A stretch of 15,374 bases of DNA from Agrocybe praecox (taxonomy: Eukaryota > Basidiomycota > Agaricomycetes > Agaricales > Agrocybaceae). Where the stretch lies: the NCBI GenBank assembly GCA_964017145.1, contig CAXHKQ010000268.1, positions 1 to 15,374 of the forward strand, given 5' to 3'. Under the pieces are notes generated by a model. That model did not search any database. It was not told the DNA's origin and was given only the letters and a program-made list of their open reading frames with translations. The position numbers and the translations under genes were made by a program. Positions 1 to 9,178 of the stretch are shown here, piece by piece (the stretch's first letter is position 1; every line of letters begins with the position of its first letter).

Positions 1-72
1 AACAAGAATCAATTTATCCACTGCATTGAATGCCATACAAATCCATCCTACTATCCTTCCCACGCTTCGCAG

Positions 73-459
73 GCCCAAATTCCGCGCTAGCTACAAACCG
101 GCCGACGAGACGATACTGGAGAACGCCACCGTCGCCGTGCCGCAGCCGGTCAACCTGGAGGACGCCGTCCAGTCGCAGCTGGAGCTGCTCAAGCAGCCGG
201 TCGTCATCGAGGAGATCGGCATCGCCAATCTGGCGCCGCGCAAGCCCGACTGGGACCTGAAGCGCGACGTCGCCAAGAAGCTGGAGCGCCTGGAGCATCG
301 GACGCAGCGCGCCATCGCCGAGTTGATTCGCGAGCGCGGCTGCGCACGAACGGCGCGAATTTGCCGATGCTGGAGGGCGTGAATATGGTGGGAGGTGAAG
401 GAGGAGTGTCGAAAGTGATGCAGTCGATGACGGCGACGACGGCAGAGGAGGAGGATTAG
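73..459 (+). CDS. CCDC12: CCDC12 orthologue (cwf18 family splicing factor), last coding exon
   Basis: C-terminal part of the small spliceosome-associated protein CCDC12/cwf18, a nuclear pre-mRNA splicing factor. The diagnostic block APRKPDWDLKRDVAKKLE is nearly identical to animal CCDC12 and is followed by RTQRAIAELIRER, the expected end of the conserved domain. Upstream, KFRASYKPADE and PVNLEDAVQSQLELLKQPVVIEE match the middle of the family. The exon starts after a pyrimidine-rich acceptor ending CGCAG at 72; earlier exons lie outside the window. The frame breaks at about 335-345. The domain frame would stop at 380-382 with a Cys/Arg-rich tail, whereas moving by one base at 340 opens LRTNGANLPMLEG and an acidic end (TAEEED) to a TAG at 457-459. 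The acidic tail fits the family better, so one base may be missing in GCGCGGCTGCGC. No convincing polyadenylation signal was found; an ATTAAA at 466-471 is very close to the stop. Confidence 0.88.
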
Positions 460-597
460 AGGTTCATTAAATGTAAGATATTTTGAATACGAAAACTGAA
501 AACTGGATGGTTGATTGTGCGGACTATTATTTCGTTTCGAACGAAGCACGTAGGTTCACTATATTATACACACATTAGGAAAAAATTATCATATACT

Positions 598-1757
598 ACA
601 TGGGCTGATAAGTATCGGGAGAAATAGGAAGAACTAACATTTTTTATGAAATTAATTTTTGTTCCTGTACATAGTTTTCATTATGGCTCGATAGCCTTAA
701 CACGTAACGCCCAGCCCCAGCCTCATTTGTTAATATTTTATTGCATATTTTAAGCAGTGCAATGTAAACGAATGATGGAACAAAATATTTGAAAAATCTA
801 GGAAAATTATGTTGAGAGCTAGAGTCTGGCAAAAATGGGCGGACAAATATAATTTACTCAATATCGATGAAACACGGATTCAAAGATATCAGATGATGTT
901 GGACATTACCACACATCCGCACCATCATATAAAATATAAACATGTTGAACTGTTCACGGCATAAGTGGTGTGAACGAAAGTTTGTCATAACACCCACAAT
1001 AAGTGTTAAATTTGTTCAACAAAATTTATTATACTCACAAATGCTTTATAAGTGACTCTAATGGCGTATGCATATTCGTTTCGCATATATTATTTATTTC
1101 TCGCTAAACATTCATTCGTTATATACTATATTCGTCGTCAGTAAAATCACGGGTTTTACTGTATCGACGATTGCAAATTCGAATTTCGTAATGCGATTAA
1201 TTCAAGTATTCAAAAAAAGTATTCTAAAAAGTGAACCGTTTTTTTAATACAATGCGTCGTTTAGCAGTAATCGCCTTGCCACGTGTTAAATCAACTGTCT
1301 CACAACATCTCGATCAAAAAATCTCGATCAAAAAGAATTCGTCGCTAACCCTTGCGAATGTGAGTTTTTGCGTTTTTGCGGTACTCTCTCCTCAATGAGC
1401 TCTCGCATGTCCAAAAACGTATGCTCGATATGGATATATATTTTTATATCACCTCATGGGATCATGAGGTGATATAGGACAGACCCCAGATAACAATTTC
1501 TCAAAACATGTTTTGGCTCCATCGTCCCTACATATCAGAAATCAGTATTTAAATAAGACTTTAAATACCTTCTTCACCTTATGTTAGAATATGTCGAACC
1601 GCGAGAAACAATAAAGTCAGTATCATCCAAACTAATGACAGTACGAGTATTCATTTTTTGTGCAGGCTGAAAATTACTATGATGACCAACAATAAATTTT
1701 GCCTTCATCAAAAATGTTGTTCCTTCCCTATTTCTCCCGATACTTATCAGCCCATGT
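598..1757. mobile_element. mariner-type (irritans-like ends) element with 31-bp perfect inverted repeats
   Basis: Bases 598-628 and the reverse complement of 1727-1757 are identical over 31 nt. Weaker similarity continues inward for about 40 nt. The repeat contains GGCTGATAAGT near its tip, as in irritans-group mariner ends such as Himar1. The length of about 1.16 kb is slightly under a typical 1.3-kb mariner. Inside I find only short open frames (for example a 72-codon one on the minus strand at 1574-1792) and no recognisable D,D34D transposase motif, so it looks non-autonomous or decayed. It also holds a perfect 14-nt tandem duplication (1307-1334) and a strong palindrome (1446-1475). TA dinucleotides lie close to both ends, but an exact TA target duplication is not clear. 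Confidence 0.7.
1446..1475. repeat. perfect palindrome, 13-bp arms, 4-nt loop
   Basis: ATATCACCTCATG at 1446-1458 is exactly complementary to CATGAGGTGATAT at 1463-1475, with a GGAT spacer. It lies in the middle of the mariner-type element. It could form a hairpin or cruciform; no function can be read from it. Confidence 0.8.
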
Positions 1758-1763
1758 GTAGTA

Positions 1764-2235
1764 GGAGTGCGGCAGAAAAAAACGCATAACATTGAACCAC
1801 TATACCTGGAAAACTACTTGGATTAATTGAATCGTTTTTTAAGAATGTTATCGTAAGAACCTAATTGATTTTGACATGTTATCATTTCATTCTGAAATAT
1901 ATGTACATATTACAGTATCACTAAATTAGATACCCTTGCATTCGTCATCAAAAAATGTATGATATAATCAGCAGTGGTGGCAACGATGTCTATAAATAAG
2001 TGACATGTATCGAAAATTATTGGGTCGCTTAAAACCATCTTCTATCTTCTATCATTAAAGAGGGCAGGAAAGGCGATGAAAGTGGTAGCTGTCGTGAAGA
2101 AAAATTCGAGGCTTTCGAATCGCAATTTAGGAGTTCAGTCGGTGTGCGCATGAAACAGCAGCAGGTCTAAGGTGCTATCAAATGCATGAAATGCTGAACA
2201 GGGACGCATAACCTCGTTCAATGAGTGGTATTGAG
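1764..2235 (+). repeat. decayed dispersed repeat, copy A
   Basis: Matches 4454-4985 in the same orientation through shared blocks in the same order: GGAGTGCGGCA, CTTGGATTAAT, TCGTAAGAA, CCCTTGCATTCGTCATCA followed by GCAGTGG, and GCGA-GAAAGTGGTAGCT followed by TCGTGA-GAAAAA. The last block can be read as a broken segment resembling the N-terminal helix-turn-helix of Tc1-type transposases (VVKKNSRLSNR), but stops and shifts make this tentative. The copy starts a few bases after the right end of the mariner-type element. Confidence 0.5.
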
Positions 2236-2830
2236 CTCTAGAAACAATTATATCGACAAGTTCGAAAAGCTGAAAACATGAACGATTTGGAGAAGCAATG
2301 GATTGCAGCCGCGAGAAAGGTCACAGAAAATATAAAAAAATGAAAAATGTAATATATTCCGGAACGTAAACTTATTCTAAATGTGTTTGCTCATTGAATT
2401 AATAATTATAAAAATAGTCTACTTCTATATTCCGTTTCATTTGTAAAGATTGCTGCACAGGTTCATAAGTTATAGAATTATTATGTTATGCGTTTTCTCT
2501 GCTGCACTCCTTAGCGCATTGAACGAGTTGAATGCTTATGAACTCATTAAAAATGCTATATGGGATCGTGCTACGATGTGGCGTTTGTTTTTGTACTACA
2601 ATATGCATCATTGTTCAATTTAATGCTAGCTTGGGGAAAAGAAGTCTATTGAGTAGATAATAATTTCAAAGATATTTGAACATATGAAAAACATTTCTGA
2701 TATTTGTTTTCGTTTTTCTCACGGTCATTAGGATGTGACGTGCAAGTATCTGCGTGAATATACATTTTTGAAGACATCCGTGGACGTATTCTATGCAATA
2801 GTAGTCGAAAATATTAAACAGAAATATATT
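2236..2830. other. AT-rich intergenic DNA, nothing recognised
   Basis: No open frame of useful length on either strand, no strong repeat and no RNA gene recognised. One stretch at 2280-2344 reads LEKQWIAAARKVTENIKK in one frame, but it is short and isolated. Confidence 0.5.
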
Positions 2831-2846
2831 CCCGTTTAGTTTTACT
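2831..2846 (+). repeat. target-site duplication, left copy
   Basis: CCCGTTTAGTTTTACT, identical to 3218-3233 on the other side of the retroposon. The first C residues may belong to the element's C-run, so the true duplication is 13-16 bp. Confidence 0.8.
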
Positions 2847-3217
2847 TACTTACTTACGACGCGTATGCCAAAGTGGCACATAGCGCGAACACGAACTTCC
2901 TCCAACGGACCCAGTGTCGAGTCATCTCGTGGTGAGGTTCGTGTCGTTCGCAACCCACATATTTCGGTGCTCAAGGTGGTTGGCCTTTTTACACCTAGGT
3001 AGCCCTTCTACCACTGGTCGCTACCCGACCGGTTCGCATAGTCCATTAGCCAAGCTAGGTTCAAACGAGAACCTAGCCCGTTTCCAGGGGGCGCCACGCG
3101 GAGGCTGGACTTCTACTTGAGCTTCGGGAGACAGTTGCAAGACTGGAACTAAGCTTAAACTACTGAATAAGGCTTAGAACGATCAGACTCTACCCTGTTC
3201 CCTAACCCCATGCCCCC
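2847..3217 (-). mobile_element. short retroposon (SINE or 5'-truncated LINE) in reverse orientation
   Basis: A 371-bp GC-richer block is flanked by identical 16-nt direct repeats, CCCGTTTAGTTTTACT at 2831-2846 and 3218-3233, which is a target-site duplication. The left edge is a TTAC-repeat, so on the minus strand the element ends in (GTAA)n, a 3' tail typical of several LINE clades and their SINEs. The right edge, the 5' end on the minus strand, is a run of eight C (3213-3220) shared with the duplication. No reverse transcriptase and no clear tRNA-type promoter boxes were found. The intact duplication suggests a fairly recent insertion. Confidence 0.75.
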
Positions 3218-3233
3218 CCCGTTTAGTTTTACT
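3218..3233 (+). repeat. target-site duplication, right copy
   Basis: Identical to 2831-2846; see the left copy. Confidence 0.8.
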
Positions 3234-3789
3234 GCTTCAATAATAAATTGGAAAACAAATTAAATTTAAATAAGAATAATGATATTTATTCAAATTTTCA
3301 TCGAACTAACGATTCCCACCAAACTATTATCTCCACTCGGAACACTCGACAAAATTATTCCGAACATACAAAAAATACATATACCTCCACTTCACTACTG
3401 TTTGCGTATCGATGTGCTCGCGTCTCGCGTGCCGGTGTACGCACACATGCACACCAACTCGACTGAATACCGACGACGAAAGCTACTCACACGCGAGTCA
3501 GTTTCGTTAGCGACGCCGAGCAGTGAACATCGAACAGTGTTATGATTCTTTTGGTCCGCTATAAAAATTAGTTAGAGTAGTAAAGGTATTTTTCTAATTG
3601 TTTGATTGATGTGCAGTTCTGTTTTGCGTAGCTGAATTCGTTTTGGGATTGTGGGTGAAACCGCAGCGTGGTCTCTATATTCATTCATTCTTTCTTGCAA
3701 TCGAGTGTTTTTGTTTATCTATTTACGCATCATCGCTCTGTGCAAAAGCAGCACCGTGACGAATACGCAGCACTTTTGGAGGCGACACG
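3234..3789 (+). promoter_or_regulatory. 5' flank and probable promoter/5' UTR of the ABC gene
   Basis: The 550 bases before the first predicted codon become GC-richer between about 3410 and 3540, after which AT-rich sequence resumes. No TATA box is evident at a useful distance. A TCAGTTTCG at about 3498 resembles an arthropod Initiator, but this is only suggestive. The start ATG at 3790 has A at -3 and G at +4. Short open frames at 3248-3545 and 3651-3836 show no protein-like composition and are taken as chance. An unseen 5' non-coding exon is possible. Confidence 0.35.
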
Positions 3790-3844
3790 ATGGCTGTGAC
3801 GTCATCGCCGACGAGCAGCAGCAGCAACCGAAATAGTAATCATG
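3790..3844 (+). CDS. ABC gene exon 1 (start codon)
   Basis: Starts MAVTSSPTSSSSNRNSNH, a Ser/Asn-rich cytosolic tail without a signal peptide. The start is chosen for its good context (ACACGATGG) and because the donor G|GTATGT at 3845 is strong. Phase 1 joins cleanly to exon 2, making a Gly codon. Confidence 0.6.
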
Positions 3845-6800
3845 GTATGTTGCGAGACGCAAGTCGCGTGTGTGCTTTCAAGCTTCACGCGGAATTCAAG
3901 TTCAATATAGAGATTCGTATCGAGTGCAGCGCACGTGTCTGAACTTGGCGCCCTTATAACGTCAATTACGTGCTACACGATATATACAATGTTTGAGTAT
4001 ATGTGCTTGTTTCCACAGGTCCCGCCCCCATTCCGGCCGTGAACGAAGCCAAGCTGTTCAAGTATGTATTTTCCAGATAGCTCTGATGTGCATTTGTATT
4101 TCTATGCTCAACTATTCCAACTGTTCTTGTGCAGAATCAGCATATGGAGCTTTTGGTGGATGCGGTATTTCATGTCGGGTGTCGGATCCGTTGGACACGC
4201 TGCGCATGCGCGTCGTCCACCAGACGACGGTGGCCACGCTGAAGAAGCGGGCCCAATTCCATTGGAAACCGAAGCACGCGAGTGAAGCGAGTGGTCAACG
4301 GTAAGACCAATTACTACACCCCAATTACAGTAGACTTAAACCATGCCAAAAAATCAAATTGTCTACGTTTCAAACCATGTTTGGAATACAGCTATAATAT
4401 AATATGAATACTCCAATGATACGGTTTTGGTAAATAAACATCATTCTATAATATGGAGTGCGGCAAAAAAACATATAACTACTATAGTTCGACAACGACT
4501 TGGATTAATAAAATTGTTTTTTTTTCTTCGCCAAAGTGATCGTAAGAATCTTAAGATTTTTTACCTTTGAAATATTTTACAGTATATACAAAGGCATCAA
4601 TATTCGAAACCCTTGCATTCGTCATCAAACAATTTATTGATAAAATCCGCAGTGGAGTTAGTCGATCCTTGCCAATCAATCAGTTGTAGATCAATAAAAT
4701 TTCTCGAATAAAATTGAGTCGTATAGAACTTCTATCTTTAAAGAAAACATATTTTGGAAGAAAAAATATTCTCTTGAGGCCAAAAAAGGCGAGGAAAGTG
4801 GTAGCTTTCGTGATGAAAAATACGATGTTGTCGGTTCGCAATTTTGAAGATAAAGTTATAGGATATTAAGGTTTGCGATGAGAGTACAATGCACAAAAAA
4901 AACTGCGGCTAGCCGAAAGTGCTATTATGTGAATAATATACTGGACAGAGACGCAATGAAGAAACTAGTGGCTAAACTGACGTCGTTTTTATCCCAGCCA
5001 TACAAATGATTGATTGTTTATTTGTTTCTGGTTTGATAGGCGATTCGCATGTGTGGTAGTTTTAGTATATCGTTCATCACTTGTTTGATGAAACCGAAAT
5101 ATATATATGTCAAGGAGTTCCTCTTGAAACGGCTTCGATCATTCATTCGAAAGCTTAGGATGTCTAGTTAGTACATATGGCTTGATTTAGCGTCGTAAAA
5201 TCACGATTGGTTGGTACAATGATAATAATAATATCACATTCGTACCCAGGGAGGCTAACCAACCGATTTACATATTAAATGTCTAATTCGACTGGTTTTT
5301 CATGGAGATGTTGAAACTGGTCCGAGAGATTTAAGACTTCCAGATTAAGATTTTTAGACATTTCATGGAGCTTTTGAAACTGGTCCATGTCCAGTATTTG
5401 TAGACAATTGTATTGTCTTTCATTTTAATATTCAGCAATTGTTTTAAGTTAAATCCCAGACGTTTTCTATGGGATGTGAAATGAAATATTTCTCCCGGTA
5501 CAAAAATACGTCCTCGGTAGGGATGACATAACTCTTCACTGGACAGACTTAGAATAATGTGTGGATACTCAAAAGAAAGAGATTGAAATTTTGTAGGCTC
5601 CTCGTTACTCGAACAAACGTTGAAAAAATTCTTGTATGCTAATTCGTTCGATTAACGCTAAATTATGCAATTCAGTCTTATATTTAAGCTCGCTTCACTT
5701 TGAAATTGCCAATTCTGCAATTTGAAGATATGTTGCACGAACGCACCGTCTTAAAAAAAAAACTTATAAGTTGCATGAAAATGTTGTCGAAAATATCAAT
5801 GATTCATATTTTATGCCCATAACATGATGGTATTTTACGCTTATTTAATGTCTTTCTTATTCGGTAGCCTCATCGACCTCTGCACCGCCGGCGACAAACC
5901 GATCACTCGCTGGCAGCTGCTCTGGTCGCTCTACGGTCGCCGCATGCTGCACGCCAACTACCTGTGCGTGGCCGCCTTTATGGTCGGCCTGGTGGCGACC
6001 GTCGTCGCCACGATGCAGTGCATCGAGGCGGCCGGGCACCGGAACGATCTGTACCGGGCGGCCGTCAAGCGATTGTACACGTACGTAGTCGGAGCGGACG
6101 GGCAGCGGACGCTGTTTATTGGCGACTTCAACGAGACCACCGAGCCGGCACGTCCGACTCTGAATGCGGACGAGGTGCGTGAGTCGGAAAAGTGGCGGGA
6201 GATTTACGTGATTTATGCGGTTGTGTTTGTGGCCAGTGTGGCGTTGGTGGCGGTGCTGCGCGGCGTTCAGCGGTCGATTGGACTGAGGTGAGTTTGGAGA
6301 TGAATTGAAAAAATGTCCTTATTACAAATAGGGGAGGACGGGGCGAACTGGCGCACTTTTATGAAAACAGAAATATCTCTGGTAACAGGCCAAATTTCCA
6401 ATTCGTTTTAGTAGCAAATTATTATTAGTCGATTAGACGTAATGCGCAACTTTTTCACGAAGTGTGATCGTCCCAAAAAAAAATACATCCAATGTGAAAA
6501 ACGTCGAAATCGCGGAGTCAAAATCAACCAAAATAATCACTATTGGTTATTTCGGAGCAGTGTTTTGGGCTGACCGAACGCGATTATTAGGCTATTTTTT
6601 ACAAATATGTGATAAGGAATGAATTATGCCACAGTTACTGCAATTTTGAGTTCAAACGGCAGTCATTTGAGTGATCAGGGAGCTATGAAGACTCTCCAAA
6701 ATACGCAATTTAACATGTCTCTGAAAACGATGGCCAAAATTAAAGAAAAAGCTTTGAATATTGAATATATTATCCGGATTAGGACCTTAGCGACTATTTT

Positions 6801-9145
6801 AAGTCTTAAGGCTCCTGAAGAATGCTAGCTGGAAATAGACATAGCGAGACTAATCGACCTAATATTAATGCGCTTCTTAGTTGTCGTGTTCAATTGTATT
6901 TCAGGGCAGCTTGTTTTCCCAAATAGAAAGGTTTCTAAATGTTGACGTTATATGTAGTTACTATAATTATAATTATAATCATTTCATTGTTTGAAAAAAT
7001 CATTGCCAGCGACTGTAAACACCATTTGTTCCCTCGAATTCGTGTTTGTTTCAGAACATCCGCAATGCTACGAGGAACCTGCGTCGCCGCATTGGTTCAA
7101 CGAGGATTGGAAGGCGTTTCGACAGCGCATTCTTTAGCCATACGACCCGATCACGTAAGATTGGCCACGTTATCAATCATTGTTGAACCAAATCACTCAT
7201 CTGTTGTTCGACGATTCCAGATCAACTCGCTGATCGGCGAGGATGGCGACGCTCTCGACGCGATGCTCGAAAAAGGATGCTTGTTGCCAGCCAGATTGTT
7301 GGCCATTTGCATCGTCCTCTTCATTGGCGGCACGTCCCTGAGTGTCACCGTTTTGTGGATGTCGGTGGCCATCGTGCTGGCCATTTATCTGGCGGTATGT
7401 GATTTTTTTCAGAATTGATGTTATCTTTTTTTAGACCGGATGATTGGTCTCTACAAAGCTGTCTTTAAATGCGCTTCGGTACTCATTTATTATGTATAAA
7501 CATGACCGATCGTTCAAATTCGTTCGCAGACCAACGTGCTGCGCATCGGACTGGGCACCTGGTTGACAACTCGAGCCTTGGCCATTCGCTCCGTCAAATT
7601 CCAATTCCTCGACGCGCTGATCGCCCAAAAGGAGGTCAGCGACGATGGTGGTGGCAACATCGACACCGACACACAATCGATGCTCGCCAAACGTTTCGCT
7701 GCGCTTGTCGATCGTCAGATGAGCGCACTGTTTCGGGCGCAATTGGTGATGCCCGTCGAAACGTTTGCGTGGCTGGTGTGTGCGATGCTGGGCATCTATC
7801 GAGCGCTCAGCTGGGAGCTGATCGGCGAGCAGACCAGCTATTTGCCGACGGTGAGTGTGAGACACAGATGTTTATTGGTTAGGACATTGAACCAATCAAT
7901 TAATTATTCAATTAAAATGTCTGAATCTTCAATCAGTTAAATCTGTTCAATTATTTTCAAAATTGGAATAACTTGTTGAATTTAAATCGTTCTTTTTCAT
8001 GCAGAAACTCATCGTCGCCTTCATGCTCATGTTCACTCTGCCCACTCTGATCGCCGACTACACGGAATCTGCACTCGCAATGCGCACCGGACTCGCTGTC
8101 CTCGAGCGCCTGATCACACTCATCCGAAACGCTCCGATCGCTTCGACAGAGGCTCCCACAACAACCAACACAACTCTCGCACAACATCGCATTTCGATGC
8201 GGAACGCTCGATTTGCGTGTGCTTCGCCAGCTAAATTCAACCCAGATTCTGATCTCGAGGATTTGCTACCCGGACAGCCGAACAGCACTCGACGTGAGAC
8301 CGATTCGGCTCTTTCGTCATCGTCCGCATCGTTGTACATCCCACATTTCGAGCTGAGCGCCGAACGCCCCGAAATCATTGGCATCCTGGTCGCATCTTCG
8401 GCTGCCACGCGACCCCACGTGGACGCCTTGTGCGCCGCCCTGTGTGGCCGATTGGTGCCCAAGTCGGCGGGCGGCGGAACCGTGCAGATGGCCGGTCCGA
8501 CGCCTGCCTTCTATGCGCACCGGCCGCATTTGCTCGACGAGCTGAGCGTCTGGCACAATGTCGTCTACACGCAGAAGGAGTGGAGCGAGGAGCGGTATCA
8601 GGGATGTTTGAGGGCGATGGGCATGGCGACGGAGGCGCAGGCGCAAACGAGGTGTGTGGAACAGCTGGAGGTGAACGATTGGGCTACAAGGCAGCGGATA
8701 GCGGGAGCGAGGATGCTGTACCAGAGGAAGTGAGTTTTTGACGAGAATGAAAACTGATTTATTTTCAAAAACTTGAATAAGCTCTCCTAGATAAATATAG
8801 AATAATTCCGGTTTGATAACGATTTTCAATTATATAGAGAAATTGTCGAGCGAATTGAACACGTGAACAATTTTTTTTTCTTCATTTTTATGAATAGGAT
8901 TTGTGCATAGTTTTATTCCCATCAATTTGAGTATACGGACATTCCCCATGATTCCGAGAACTGTCAAGCAATTATAAGCACCGTTTATAAAGTGGTGCAT
9001 GTGTGTTGCTCTTATGGGCAGGTGCTCATGTTGCTTTCTCGTAATCCACCGGCACGCTGGATCTATGTGAGCATCTTGGATTTCAATATCGAAGAAGGAG
9101 AATGCGCAACACAAAATACACTAGGATTCTTAAGTTGTTGACTTG

Positions 9146-9178
<33 letters not shown>

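Larger units (their letters stand above)
4301..5867 (+). other. intron 3 (1.57 kb)
   Basis: GTAAGA donor, acceptor TCGGTAG. AT-rich. It holds copy B of the decayed repeat (4454-4985) and a 63-bp imperfect tandem duplication (5298-5386). The rest, including 5390-5860, shows nothing recognisable. The open frame that continues upstream of 5868 is intron read-through. Confidence 0.6.

Noticed and set aside
1574..1792. 72-codon minus-strand open frame at the right end of the mariner-type element
   Set aside because: Starts outside the element and runs through its terminal repeat; no transposase motif seen.
2914..3120. 68-codon open frame
   Set aside because: Lies inside the retroposon on the strand opposite to its inferred orientation and has no recognisable protein features.
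5824..5867. Methionines upstream of exon 4 as an alternative gene start
   Set aside because: The splice acceptor at 5867 joins in phase with exon 3, and G/C-rich coding bias begins exactly after it. An internal start cannot be fully excluded.
7999..8829. Minus-strand open frames opposite exon 8 (134 and 170 codons)
   Set aside because: Shadows of the well-supported NBD1 exon; basic, low-complexity and crossing its splice site.
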